Source: Sphingomonas sp. So64.6b
GTDB taxonomy: Bacteria > Pseudomonadota > Alphaproteobacteria > Sphingomonadales > Sphingomonadaceae
Length of the DNA: 64,000 bases
NCBI RefSeq assembly: GCF_014171475.1
Contig: NZ_CP048817.1
Span: 3,596,001 to 3,660,000 of the forward strand
Reading direction: 5' to 3'
Positions 35,880-45,111 of the stretch are shown piece after piece. The notes below the pieces were generated by a model that was given only the letters and a program-made list of their open reading frames with translations, had not been told where the DNA came from and made no database searches. Position numbers and translations under genes: made by a program. Positions within the stretch are counted from its first letter, which is position 1; each line of letters opens with the position of its first letter.

Positions 35880-36704
35880 TCACGCAACCGGCATCGCATC
35901 GAGTAGAGCCTTGCCGCGCTCCTCGATCCTACTGATCGACGAACGGTCGGTATGAACGTAAAAGAGATTGTCGCGGATTGCGGTAAGGGTCATCTCGCCC
36001 ACCGCGTCTGGCGGAACGCCTTTCGCGAGGTAGTTTTTCATCTCATCGTTCTTGGCGAACACCTCGCTCCGCTGTTCCGCAGACATCGGCTTTGTCACCT
36101 TTGGCTGAACGGCGCGTGTCCGGTTGATGATGTCCGTTGCCACTGGGCCGGGACACAATAGGGTCACGCCGATTCCGTGATGTTCAAGTTCGGCGCCGAG
36201 CGCCTCGCTCATCCCGACTACGGCGAACTTGGCGGTGCAATAAAGTGCGTTCCCGGCACTTGTGTATAGCCCTGCGCCGGAAGCCGTATTGACAATGTGA
36301 CCGCCGGCGCCGCGCTCGATCATCCGGGGAAGGAAGGTCTGGACCCCGTTAATCACACCGTCCAGATTGATTCCCATACTCCAGCCCCACACCTCGTAGG
36401 TGAGTCTGTCGGCAGGGGCGCCGCCCGCCACCCCGGCATTGTTCACCAGGAGCGATACCGGCCCGAGCTTCGCCTCCACTTCGGCTGCTACGCTCGCGTA
36501 GGCGGAGCGGTTGCGGACGTCCAGAACGGCTGTGAAGACTTGGGTCATGTTACCCAGCTCGGCCTTCGTCCTTTCGAGAGCGTCTGCGTCTAGGTCAACA
36601 AGGGCAATGTTCGCCCCGGCTCCCGCCAATGACTTCGCGATGCTGCGGCCGATTCCATTGGCGCCTCCAGTGATGAAGGCCGTACGGTTGACAATATCAG
36701 TCAT
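35880..36704 (-). CDS. Short-chain dehydrogenase/reductase (SDR), paralogue 2
   Basis: The start at 36704 (MTDIVNRTAFITGGANGIG) is used because it aligns with paralogue 1. The longer open frame would overlap the upstream hydratase gene. The 274-residue product has TGGANGIGRS, LVNNAGVAGG, NTASGAG and the YCTAK active site. It is closely similar to the SDR at 28845-29666 across the full length, including ALLDAMP at the end. It lies 52 bp after the enoyl-CoA hydratase gene, in one operon, and may oxidise the hydroxyl formed there or reduce a ring ketone. Confidence 0.92.
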   Translation of the reverse strand: MTDIVNRTAFITGGANGIGRSIAKSLAGAGANIALVDLDADALERTKAELGNMTQVFTAVLDVRNRSAYASVAAEVEAKLGPVSLLVNNAGVAGGAPADRLTYEVWGWSMGINLDGVINGVQTFLPRMIERGAGGHIVNTASGAGLYTSAGNALYCTAKFAVVGMSEALGAELEHHGIGVTLLCPGPVATDIINRTRAVQPKVTKPMSAEQRSEVFAKNDEMKNYLAKGVPPDAVGEMTLTAIRDNLFYVHTDRSSISRIEERGKALLDAMPVA

Positions 36705-36756
36705 GTGTTTTCCAACCGAGGAGCTTTTCGACGCTGGTGTGCGCTTGCAGGCGGCC

Positions 36757-37653
36757 CTAGCCCGCAGTCGCCAGCTTACGCGTGGCGACCAGCTTGTCGA
36801 CATTTGCGCGGACGAGCGGCGGCAGACTGTCGAGGTCGATCGGGAAACCGTTGACGATCAGCGCCTGCATGTGGCCGATCTGGTGAAGGTGGAAGGCGTG
36901 GTCCATGGACGCCTTTCGTCCCATTTGATCCTGCGCGAAGTTCACCGACTGTTTGACCAGCTTCATGGTGAAAGGATTATTGGCGGCGATGGTTTTGGCC
37001 AGTTCGAGCGTTCGCTCGGTCAAATGCTCCCGCGAAACCACATGGTTGACCATGCCTCGCCGCTCCGCTTCATGCGCGGTCATCCAACCGCCAGTCATCA
37101 GCCATTCTTTCGCTTGGCGGACGCTCATCTCATAAGGATGCTGGAAGAATTCCACGCCGGGGATACCCATCTCGGCCGCCGTGGCGTCGCGGAACCGTGC
37201 ATCGTCCGAGCAGACAATGAGGTCACACATCCATGTGAGCATCATTCCGCCCGAAATCACGGACCCCTGAACTTCGGCGATCGTCGGCTTTGGCGCGTTG
37301 CGCCAACGCTCGGTGATCTCCAGATAGATTTCCTTCTCGCGGGCGTACGAACCGCTCCAACCTTTCCCTTCATAACCTCCGCCCCACAGGCCGGCCACCT
37401 TGTCCGATAGAGGGTTCTGCGGGCCCTCGCCGCTGAGGTCGTGCCCGGCATTGAAGTGATCGCCCGCGGCGGCAAAGATGATCACATTGATCTCGTCGTC
37501 GTGGCAGGCGCGCTTGAACGCGTCGTCGAGCTCATAGGTCATGGTTATGCCCTGCGCATTGCGTCGGTTGGGCCGGTTCATAACAATCCGTGCGACCTTG
37601 GAAGCGGGCTCCTCATAGGTTAGCTGCTCGTATTCGCGACCCTCAGAGGCCAT
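36757..37653 (-). CDS. Enoyl-CoA hydratase/isomerase family protein
   Basis: The 298-residue protein is a crotonase: VARIVMNRPNRRNAQGITMT near residues 20-39, AGDHFNAGHDLSGEGPQNPL near 62-81 (first oxyanion strand with an extended loop) and VQGSVISGGMMLTWMCDLIV near 123-142 (second oxyanion strand). The loop after HDLSG is longer than in short-chain hydratases, as in variants acting on bulky or aromatic acyl-CoAs. It is the only intact classical crotonase among three in the window. Its upstream neighbour at 37802-38589 is a broken relative. Confidence 0.88.
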   Translation of the reverse strand: MASEGREYEQLTYEEPASKVARIVMNRPNRRNAQGITMTYELDDAFKRACHDDEINVIIFAAAGDHFNAGHDLSGEGPQNPLSDKVAGLWGGGYEGKGWSGSYAREKEIYLEITERWRNAPKPTIAEVQGSVISGGMMLTWMCDLIVCSDDARFRDATAAEMGIPGVEFFQHPYEMSVRQAKEWLMTGGWMTAHEAERRGMVNHVVSREHLTERTLELAKTIAANNPFTMKLVKQSVNFAQDQMGRKASMDHAFHLHQIGHMQALIVNGFPIDLDSLPPLVRANVDKLVATRKLATAG

Positions 37654-37801
37654 GCCTGTATCTCCTGTTTCACACTCGGGCGGCGGTTATCGAAGACGCT
37701 TGTTTCGAGTGAGTCCAAATCTTTCCCTCGCTTTGCCGCAGCGTCCAATTCCAACTCGGTGCAAGGTATGAACCGATGGAATGCGCCCAGCCTTCGGCCT
37801 G

Positions 37802-38589
37802 TCAAGCGCGGCGAGCCTTTCCGAACTCGGCGGCCATTCGGCCGAAGGAGCCAGCTTGCATACACGCTATCTGGGCGTGCTCCTCCAACCGGATGACCGC
37901 CGCTAGATCTCCAACCATTGCTGCTTGCGCGAGTATCTCCCTGGTCTTTCGCAGCCGCAAAGGCGATGTAGCGAGCAGGTCCTCGACCAAGGTGCGCGCG
38001 GCGCACTCGAGTTGATCGTCATCGACTACTTCCGGCACGAGGCCGATGGCGACTGCCCGGTCAGCCTGAACGAAGCGGCCTGTCATCATCAGCTCGGCCG
38101 CAACGGATGTGCCGAGCATTCGCGGGAGGAAGTAGCTCGTGCCCAGCTCGCAGCCTGAAAGGCCGAGACTTACGAAGGTCACGTTCATCTTGGCGCTGGA
38201 TCCGGCGATGCGGAGATCTGCGGCGAGCGCCAAATTGAAGCCTCCTCCGCATACGGCGCCGTGGATCGCCGCCACTATGGCCTAGGGACATGAGCGCATC
38301 TTGAGGATGATGTCGCTCCGCGACGGTCCCGGGCCTGCGTCGGTCGATCCTGCCGGAATGATCGCGCCGGGTTCGTTCAGCCAGGTAAGATTAAGCCCCG
38401 CACAAATCCTTTCCCCGCGCCGCGCATGACAACGACGCGGCGGGAGTAGTCGGCCTGGAGTCCGTTGAAATAAGGCCACAACTCGCGCACCATCGTCGCG
38501 TCAATAGCATTGAGGCGCTCCGGCCGGTTAAGGGTCAACCAATCAACCTCCCCTTCCCGGGTAATGCTGATCGCGGTGCAATCGTTCAT
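37802..38589 (-). pseudogene. Broken enoyl-CoA hydratase/isomerase
   Basis: Starting MNDCTAISITREGEVDWLTL, the frame proceeds normally to GAGKGF near 38400. A missing base then shifts it: the conserved FCAGL reads as FVRGL. The correct continuation, AGLNLTWLNEPGAIIPAG, is in the next frame, and ends at a TAG (38281-38283) placed inside what should be the strand before AAIHGAVCGGGFNLALAADL. The remaining 157 codons to 37802 are intact. One frameshift plus one nonsense change therefore inactivate an otherwise full-length gene, which suggests recent loss. A sequencing error cannot explain both lesions easily. Confidence 0.85.
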
Positions 38590-38774
38590 CGTCCACCTTC
38601 TGTCATTTCGGCGAGCATGGGATACGTCGAGACTGTCGAAGGCCGATGAATAGCTTGCCCCTAAAGCGGATCATCCGTCGTCGAGAATCCACCATTACCT
38701 AGGCTCAGGACCTATTAAATTGGTTGCGTGAGGGGTGATTGGTTGATTCAATGGCGGCGCAAGGAGGCGCGGTC

Positions 38775-39535
38775 ATGACTGATTTGATTTGGCTATCGGA
38801 GGCGCAGATGCGGCGGATAGAGCCGCCTTTCCCGCTGTCGCACGGCGTGCCGCGTGTCGATGATCGGCGGATCATCAGTGGGATTATCTTCGTGATCAGG
38901 AAGGGTCTGCGGTGGCGCGATGCACCCGCCGACTATGGTCCGCCCAAGACGATCTACAACCGCTTCGTCCGCTGGAGCCGGTTGGGTGTGTTCAACAAGA
39001 TCTTCGCAGGCCTCGCAGCAAAGGGCGGCAGGCCGGATCGGTTGATGATCGATGCGACCCACCTGAAGGCGCACCGCACGGCGGCCAGCCTCCTCAAAAG
39101 GGGGATGTTCCCCGACGTATCGGACGCACCAAAGGCGGCCTGAACTCGAAGCTCCATGCTGTGTGCGATGGCCAGGGTCGGCCGCTGATCATGCTGCTGA
39201 GCGAGGGGCAGATGAGCGACTATAAGGGTGCCGCTCTCATGCTCGATACCTTGCCCAAAGCCAAGGTCCTGCTCGGCGACAGAGGCTATGACGCCGACTG
39301 GTTCCGGGCTGCCCTGGCCGAGCGCAAGATCACCGCCTGCATCCCGTCAAAGGTAAACCGAAAGGTCCCGATCCTCCACGACACCGCGCTCTACCGCCAG
39401 CGCCATAAAATCGAGATCATGTTCGGCAGGCTCAAGGACTGGCGCCGCATCCACACCCGCTACGATCGCTGCGCCCATACCTTCATGTCCGTCATCTGCA
39501 TCGCCGCAACCGTCATCTTCTGGCTCAATCAATGA
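38775..39535 (+). CDS. IS5-family transposase made by -1 frameshift
   Basis: The first frame, from MTDLIWLSEAQMRRIEPPFP, ends at 39143. The second frame carries GRTKGGLNSKLHAVCD through GDRGYDADWF and ends FWLNQ at 39535. The frames are offset by -1 and meet at AAAAGGGGG around 39099-39107, the slippery run expected for programmed frameshifting in this IS group. The first part holds the N-terminal Tnp domain and the first catalytic Asp (MIDATHLKAH). The second part holds the other Asp (GDRGYDA) and the Glu helix (KIEIMFGRLKDWRR). The fused product would be about 253 residues and could be functional. Confidence 0.85.
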
Positions 39536-39536
39536 G
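39518..39536 (+). repeat. Internal copy of the IS5 right-end sequence
   Basis: TTCTGGCTCAATCAATGAG includes the last transposase codons and the stop. The sequence repeats, with one mismatch, at 40159-40177 beyond the passenger gene. Confidence 0.75.
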
Positions 39537-40122
39537 CCTGGTTTTCGGCGATGCGGGTCTGGAGTTGACGGATGATCATTCCGATCTGGCCCGATGCGAG
39601 GAGGCCTGGTCCGAGAGGGCCCGATCGATTCTCCCCGACCGGTGGAAAGGAACGCAGTGCAGAGCGCACGTCTGACGTCATGTGTTGCAATTGCCACCTG
39701 ATTTCGTTCTCGGCGGCTTCCGCTTGATCTGATGCGGCGAGACTGGCGGCTTTTACGGCATATCCTGCTGCTCCCAGCGCATGTGCACCCATATGGCAGA
39801 TCGCTGAGGCTTGGCCGGCGGCTTTGGCTGCTGCTGCAGCCGCGGGCGAAATCCCATGGGTTGCATTGCCTCCGCCAAAGCGTCGACGTATTTCCTCAGC
39901 AGTGTTCGCCTGTCCTCGAGCAAAAGCTCGCGTCCGGGCAATGGCGGCACGAGGGCGATCATCGTGGGGGTTTTCAGCCTCAAACAACCACAGGACTCGG
40001 TCTGCACAATCGGCAGCCCATCCAGCAACCGAACGCCTGTCGGATTCGCTTAACGTCTGCACAGACTTCGCCAATTCTACAATTCCATCGCGCTTCGATT
40101 GAAAGTTTTGTGAGCTTGGCAT
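39529..40122 (-). CDS. Imm5-like immunity protein carried in the IS element
   Basis: The ATG at 40122 (MPSSQNFQSKRDGIVELA) is the most natural start, as the open frame extends only to a TTG near the IS end. The 197-residue product contains VAGWAADCADRVLWLFEAEN near residues 32-51, DDRPRAAIARTRAFARG near 54-70 and GQASAICHMGAHALGAAGYA near 101-120. This matches the all-helical putative immunity protein family (Imm5) paired in other bacteria with polymorphic toxins. I recognise the family by these motifs, not by a search. The stop codon overlaps the transposase stop region by 7 bp in the opposite direction. No toxin gene is nearby, so its partner is unknown. Confidence 0.7.
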   Translation of the reverse strand: MPSSQNFQSKRDGIVELAKSVQTLSESDRRSVAGWAADCADRVLWLFEAENPHDDRPRAAIARTRAFARGQANTAEEIRRRFGGGNATHGISPAAAAAAKAAGQASAICHMGAHALGAAGYAVKAASLAASDQAEAAENEIRWQLQHMTSDVRSALRSFPPVGENRSGPLGPGLLASGQIGMIIRQLQTRIAENQAH

Positions 40123-40158
40123 GTTGCAGGATCTCGCCGCCAAATCCAAACGAGCCGA

Positions 40159-40177
40159 TTCTGGCTCGATCAATGAG
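40159..40177 (+). repeat. Distal copy of the IS5 right-end sequence
   Basis: TTCTGGCTCGATCAATGAG is followed by TCCTGAGCC, which completes the inverted repeat with the left end at 38702. It is a near-exact copy of 39518-39536. Confidence 0.75.
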
Positions 40178-40186
40178 TCCTGAGCC

Positions 40187-40707
40187 TAAAACATGCATAT
40201 CGGCAGTCGATGCCGCCAATGCGAACGTCATCCTAATCATGACCCAGAAAAATGGGGCGGCGCAGCCTCCATGCAGAAAACAGCAAATGACGCAGTGGGG
40301 GCGCCCCCCGGCCTATTGCGATTTGCGTGCCATAAATTCCGCAGGTCGCGGAGCGACGGCAACAGCCATTCTTTCGAGGAACATCGCGAGTATGGAGCAG
40401 TTCTGTTGGACGGTGCAAGCAGCCACCAAATCGCACCCCCTGTGCGGGCCGTCGAACGGAGCTCAAGCAGGCCTCAGGGTGGTCGCCACGATGTTCCCGC
40501 TGAAGACATTCAGAAAATCAATCCTCGTCGGCATAAGGGAACGGAAGACATCCAGCGGTGCACGATCTTAGAAGGACGCCGATGGTTTTCGAAATCCCCG
40601 CAGCGAGAGGGCAGCGCAAGTCCTGACAACGGCCCTCGCCTTAGGGCATTTCTATTCTGCCGGAAAAATCTGTTCGAAGATTAAGCTGCGGACTCAGCCG
40701 CGGACGG
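40187..40707. other. Region between the IS5 element and the SDR gene
   Basis: About 520 bp without a gene I can support. Several short frames exist on both strands, but none shows family motifs. It may be decayed catabolic DNA like other gaps in the island. Confidence 0.35.
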
Positions 40708-41535
40708 TCACAGACTCAGGCCACCGCTCACCGATATGACTTGGCCGCTGATGTAGTCGCTTTCCGGCGCGCAGAAGAGATAGATGGCGTTCGCGGCCTC
40801 CTCCGGCTTGCCGGCGCGTCCGAGCGGGATCATATGGGCAAGAGAATGCAGCGTGGTACCTGGCACCCCAGCTTGGATTTCCTTGCCTTCGATGACGATG
40901 CGGGATTCAGCATCTTCCATCGCCCTGGTTAGCCGCGTCTCGATAAAACCGAAGCTCACGCAATTGACGCACGTTTTGTAGCGGCCCCATTCCTTCGAGA
41001 GCGTCTTTGTCATGCCTATCATCGCGGCCTTTGCCGACGAATAGTTCACTTGGCCAGCATTGCCGTGGGTGCCGGCCATAGACGAGACGTTGACGACCTT
41101 GCGGATCACTTCGCGACCTTCAGCAGCCTCCTGCTTGGCGAAGGTACGGATCGCATCGGCCGCCGCTCGCAAGATGCGGAATGGCGCTACGGTGTGAACG
41201 TCCAGCATCTTCTGGAATTGCACATCGGTCTGCTTTTGGATGACCCCATCGAGCGTATAGCCGGCATTGTTGACGATGATGTCCAAGCCATTGAATTCGT
41301 TGAGCGCAGCCTGCACGAAGCGCTCCCCGAAATCGGCATCCGTTACGTTGCCGACGCACGTCGCGGCCTTGCCGCCAGCCTCGCGAATGTCTCGAACCAC
41401 CTCAGCGGCGGGGCCTTCGTCAAGGTCGTTGATGACAACACTTGCGCCCTCCGAGGCAAGCTTCAGGGCAAGCGCGCGACCGATCCCGCGACCAGAACCG
41501 GAAATCAGAGCAACTTTTCCCGCAAGTTTGGACAT
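40708..41535 (-). CDS. Short-chain dehydrogenase/reductase (FabG/3-hydroxyacyl-CoA dehydrogenase type)
   Basis: The 275-residue protein has SGSGRGIGRALAL near residues 12-24 (NADP-type dinucleotide motif), IVNNAG near 86, the catalytic Ser in VNVSSMAG and the YSSAK active site near 169. It ends SGQVISVSGGLSL, as FabG-like enzymes do. It contains an internal stretch FGFIETRLTRAMEDAESRIV seen in acyl-CoA-linked SDRs of steroid or fatty-acid clusters. It faces away from the CoA ligase operon at 42381 across 845 bp and may provide the 3-hydroxyacyl-CoA dehydrogenase step. Confidence 0.9.
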   Translation of the reverse strand: MSKLAGKVALISGSGRGIGRALALKLASEGASVVINDLDEGPAAEVVRDIREAGGKAATCVGNVTDADFGERFVQAALNEFNGLDIIVNNAGYTLDGVIQKQTDVQFQKMLDVHTVAPFRILRAAADAIRTFAKQEAAEGREVIRKVVNVSSMAGTHGNAGQVNYSSAKAAMIGMTKTLSKEWGRYKTCVNCVSFGFIETRLTRAMEDAESRIVIEGKEIQAGVPGTTLHSLAHMIPLGRAGKPEEAANAIYLFCAPESDYISGQVISVSGGLSL

Positions 41536-42380
41536 GTAGCCTCCACTGAATGAAAGATGAATGTTTAATACTCAGATCAAATGACGGCAGATGCGTGCTC
41601 GCTTGGGACCGACGGCGTGAATGTGGATATCCGGAGTTCGGCAATCCAGCCTTCTTGACATCGGCGCCCCCCTTAAGTCAGGCACTCGCCCGCTTGTGTT
41701 CAATAACCTCCCTACTAGAACATCGTTTTATCTGTAGTATGGGCGCGGCTTCTCTTCTCTATCGTCCAATGCGTCCTCGCTTTCTCCTGAGAAGGGCAGT
41801 CGAAGAATGAGCCGCAGGAATGTGCCAGCTTCTCTCATGTGACAGCGCAAGGTACGCTGTTCCTTTGCGAAAGAGGCCAGGGGCGCCGGTCGCCCATGCA
41901 GGCATTATAACGTGGCAGCGCAGCTCACCACAAAGTCTCTGCGCCTTCCGGTTGTACTTAACGCTCCCAAGGCCGCTCGAGCCGATGTGCTGATGGTGAG
42001 TTTCGCGAGGCCACGTTGCCGTATCGCGATGCATGCCGCCGCTGATTAATTCGCATCCGAAAAATGAGGTCGACCGCCGGACCGGAGATCGTCGCCCAAT
42101 GTTTGGTCCAAAGCCTCGACCACCTAGTTCGACACCTTTCAACGTTGCCGGCGCGCCTCAGGAGCGCACCCCGGTATCGCAAAGGTAACTTCTCGATTTT
42201 CCAATACGCCGCTGATCATTCTGGGCAGGAATACCTAAGCACCATAAGTAATTCGACATCTGAACCGCCTTTATAGACCTTATCTACTACCAGAAACCGA
42301 GAAGAGTGAGTGGTTCGACAGCCTGCGCGCTCGGCGCTTCAAAAATCCGGCTACGCAATTAGGGCTACGGGGAGAAGGAG
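41536..42380. other. Long divergent intergenic region
   Basis: About 845 bp between the divergent SDR and CoA ligase genes, with no recognisable gene. An open frame of 127 codons at 41759-42142 (minus) has no start signal or known motif. The A/T-richer segments at 41550-41740 and 42180-42300 are likely promoter regions. Confidence 0.35.
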
Positions 42381-43943
42381 GTGGCTAACGAGCGGCCAAG
42401 CTATGTCAGTGCGATCCGCGCCGCGGTTGAAACCATACCCGATGCGCCCGCCTCGATCTTCGAAGGGCGCTCGCGCAGTTGGGCGGACGTGCTTGGTCGC
42501 GCCGCGCGGATCGCCGGTGGGCTTGGGGCGCTGGGCATTAAGGCGGGTGACCGTGTCAGTGTGCTTTCACACAATAGCGACGATTACTTGACGCTCTATC
42601 TCGCGGTGCCGTGGGCAGGGGCAGTGCTGGTGCCCCTTAACTGCCGTTGGAGTGAAGCCGAGAACCGCATGGCAATCGCGGATTGCGAGCCCAGTCTGAT
42701 TTTCGTCAGCGACGACATGGCGGTTGCGAATGAGGGGTTGTTCAGCCCGGACGAGCATCCATGGTTAGTCTCTCTCGGGCAGGAGCGGCCGGGCTGGCGA
42801 ACGCTGGACGAATTGCTTGCCAGTGAGCCCGTCGACGACGCCGGCCGTGGCGGAGACGATTTGCTGGCAATCTTTTACACGGGCGGGACGACTGGGCGCT
42901 CCAAAGGCGCGATGCTGAGTCATGCCGGCTTTATCGCGAATTGTCGGGCCATGCGCGAGTCGGACGTATTTCCCGAGGGGTGTCGCGCGCTGATCGTACC
43001 GCCGCTGTTCCACCTCGCTGCCGTTGCCATGATGACCATGGCGATGCTCGCGGGTGGTGTAGCGGTGATCGCCAAGAGTTTCGACCCGATTGGCGCGCTC
43101 GACCTGATCGCCGCTGAGGGCGTGACCGATGCGCTGCTGGTTCCGACGATGATCCAGATGATTCTCGACGCGCCGGGTTTCGACTCCGCCAAGCTCAGCC
43201 GTGTGAACACGATCCTGTATGGCGCTTCTCCAATGCAGGAAGCCACGCTCGATCGCATTATTGAAGCAGCACCGCAGGTCGATTTCGTTCAGCTCTACGG
43301 GATGACCGAAGTTTCCTGCACCGCGGCATTGCTGCCCCCCGAGTATCATAGGGGTGCGCATCGCGAGGCGGGGCACCACCGGGGCGCAGGCAAGCCGATC
43401 CGGAACACCGAGATCATCGTTGCGGACGAAGCGGGCAATAAACTGCCGATCGGCGACGTCGGCGAAGTTCTGGTACGGGGCCCTGGTGTGATGCTCGGTT
43501 ATTGGAACCAGCCGGAGCTAACCGCAGAGACGCTTCGGGACGGCTGGATGCACACCGGAGACGGCGGCCGGCTCGATGAGCACGGCATTCTCTATGTCGT
43601 TGATCGGCTGAAGGACATGATCGTCTCAGGCGGCGAAAACATCTATTCAGCCGAAGTCGAAAGCGTGCTGGCTCTCCACCCGGGAGTCGTGCAAGCTGCG
43701 GTGATCGGCGTTCCGGACGATCGCTGGGGCGAGCGAGTCCACGCCGTCATCCTGCCACGCCCCGGCAGCGACGTCAGCGAAGCGGCTCTGTTCGCGCATT
43801 GCCGCGAGCGTATCGCTGGTTACAAATGCCCGCGATCGATCGAGTTCCGGAGCGAATCCTTGCCGCTTTCGCCCGCCGGCAAAGTGCTTAAGACCGAGTT
43901 GCGCAAGTCATATTGGAAAGGGCGTGCGCGCAATGTCGCCTGA
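42381..43943 (+). CDS. AMP-dependent acyl-CoA synthetase (long/medium-chain acyl-CoA ligase)
   Basis: The GTG start lies directly after GGAGAAGGAG. The 520-residue protein has FYTGGTTGRSKGAML near residue 168 (phosphate loop), VQLYGMTEVSC near 308, HTGDGGRLDEHGILYVVDR near 392 and MIVSGGENIYSAEVESVL near 413. The C-terminal catalytic Lys is in LPLSPAGKVLKTEL. It is a full-length ANL ligase that makes acyl-CoA. It heads a compact operon of five genes (ligase, acyl-CoA dehydrogenase, thiolase, two MaoC proteins) with overlapping ends, so it probably activates the acid degraded by this set. Confidence 0.93.
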   Translation: MANERPSYVSAIRAAVETIPDAPASIFEGRSRSWADVLGRAARIAGGLGALGIKAGDRVSVLSHNSDDYLTLYLAVPWAGAVLVPLNCRWSEAENRMAIADCEPSLIFVSDDMAVANEGLFSPDEHPWLVSLGQERPGWRTLDELLASEPVDDAGRGGDDLLAIFYTGGTTGRSKGAMLSHAGFIANCRAMRESDVFPEGCRALIVPPLFHLAAVAMMTMAMLAGGVAVIAKSFDPIGALDLIAAEGVTDALLVPTMIQMILDAPGFDSAKLSRVNTILYGASPMQEATLDRIIEAAPQVDFVQLYGMTEVSCTAALLPPEYHRGAHREAGHHRGAGKPIRNTEIIVADEAGNKLPIGDVGEVLVRGPGVMLGYWNQPELTAETLRDGWMHTGDGGRLDEHGILYVVDRLKDMIVSGGENIYSAEVESVLALHPGVVQAAVIGVPDDRWGERVHAVILPRPGSDVSEAALFAHCRERIAGYKCPRSIEFRSESLPLSPAGKVLKTELRKSYWKGRARNVA

Positions 43944-45087
43944 GCGCTCTCCATGGATCGACGATGAACTCGCCATGCTCGACGAGCAGGCGACTCGCTT
44001 CATCGAGGCGGAGCTCGTGCCCCAACGCGAACGCTGGGACCGCGACGGCCAAGTCGACCGCGCCGCCTGGAGCAAGGCAGCCGAGGCTGGCATCCTCTGC
44101 GCCAGCATTCCCGCGGAATATGGCGGCGGAGGGGGCACGCTCGCGCACGAAGCAGTGATCCACCAAGCGCTGTCGCGCGCGGGATTAGGAGGCAGCTTCG
44201 GCACCGGCAATACGATCCATTCGGCGATCGTCGCGCATTATATCCTCGCTTACGGCACGGAGGAGCAGAAGCAACGCTGGCTGCCCGGGATGGCGAGCGG
44301 CGAGCGCATCGGCGCGATCGCGATGACCGAGCCGGGTGTGGGATCGGACCTGCAGAACGTCAGCACCCGCGCCACTGCGGCGCGGGGCGGCTGGCTGCTG
44401 AGCGGCGCAAAAACCTTTATTTCCAACGGCCAGACCGCGGACTTGATCGTCGTCGCCGCGCGCACCGGTGCCAAAGCCGGGGGAAAGGATGTCTCGCTCT
44501 TAGTGTTCGAGGCCGAACATGCCGAAGGATTCCGCCGCGGCCGTAATCTCGAGAAGATCGGAATGCACGGACAGGACACGTCGGAATTGTTCTTCGACGA
44601 TGTGTTCGTGGCCGCCGACAATCTGCTCGGCGGCGAAGGCGGCGGGTTCGCGCAGCTGATGCATCAGCTCGCATGGGAGCGGACGATCATCGCGCTGGAC
44701 GCGGTGGTCAACATGGAGCGGGCAGTCGCGCTGACCACCAATTATGTCCGCGAGCGCAAGGCGTTCGGCAAGGCGCTGTTCGAGTTACAGAACACCCAGT
44801 TCGTCCTCGCCGATTGCGCGACTCAGGCGAGCGTCGGGCGCGCCTTCGTCGACAGCCTGATGGTGAAATTGCTCGCCGGCCAGCTCGACGCCGTAACCGC
44901 CGCCAAGGCCAAATTGTGGTGCACCGAGGCGCAGTGCAAGGTGATCGACGCCTGCCAGCAACTGTTCGGCGGCTATGGCTATATGGCCGAATACCCCATC
45001 GCGCGGATGTTCGCCGATGCCCGCGTCAGCCGCGTCTATGGCGGCGCCAGCGAGATCATGAAGCTGATCATCGCCCGCGCGCTGTGA
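43933..45087 (+). CDS. Acyl-CoA dehydrogenase
   Basis: The ATG at 43933 overlaps the ligase end by 11 bp. A GTG three codons earlier is also open. The 384-residue flavoprotein has AMTEPGVGSDLQNV near residues 126-139 (FAD/acyl site), FISNGQTADLIVVAA near 158-172 and a C-terminal GGYGYMAEYPIARMF. The usual catalytic Glu position in the last helix is Gly (VYGGASEIM). A Glu in LAWERTIIA is at the position used as the base in isovaleryl- and long-chain acyl-CoA dehydrogenases. It would introduce the alpha,beta double bond. Confidence 0.93.
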   Translation: MSPERSPWIDDELAMLDEQATRFIEAELVPQRERWDRDGQVDRAAWSKAAEAGILCASIPAEYGGGGGTLAHEAVIHQALSRAGLGGSFGTGNTIHSAIVAHYILAYGTEEQKQRWLPGMASGERIGAIAMTEPGVGSDLQNVSTRATAARGGWLLSGAKTFISNGQTADLIVVAARTGAKAGGKDVSLLVFEAEHAEGFRRGRNLEKIGMHGQDTSELFFDDVFVAADNLLGGEGGGFAQLMHQLAWERTIIALDAVVNMERAVALTTNYVRERKAFGKALFELQNTQFVLADCATQASVGRAFVDSLMVKLLAGQLDAVTAAKAKLWCTEAQCKVIDACQQLFGGYGYMAEYPIARMFADARVSRVYGGASEIMKLIIARAL

Positions 45088-45111
45088 CGCGCGGGCATAA
45101 GGAGTAATCCA

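Larger units (their letters stand above)
38702..40186 (+). mobile_element. IS5-family (IS427-like) element with an internal passenger gene
   Basis: The left end begins GGCTCAGGAC after a TA. The right end finishes GTCCTGAGCC before TA, so a 10-bp perfect inverted repeat and a TA duplication bound a 1485-bp unit. That is much longer than the roughly 0.8-0.9 kb usual for this group. The transposase ends at 39535, followed by an immunity-like gene on the opposite strand. A 19-bp sequence (one mismatch) that includes the transposase's last codons is repeated at 39518-39536 and 40159-40177. Next to the transposase the terminal GGCTCAGGAC is lost, so the functional right end is the distal copy. Confidence 0.7.

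Noticed and set aside
39529..40122. A complete toxin-immunity pair in the IS element
   Set aside because: Only the immunity-like gene is present; no toxin domain or secretion marker was found on either side.
41759..42142. A 127-codon gene in the divergent spacer
   Set aside because: No ribosome binding site, family motif or coding-like composition; more likely chance in G/C-rich DNA.
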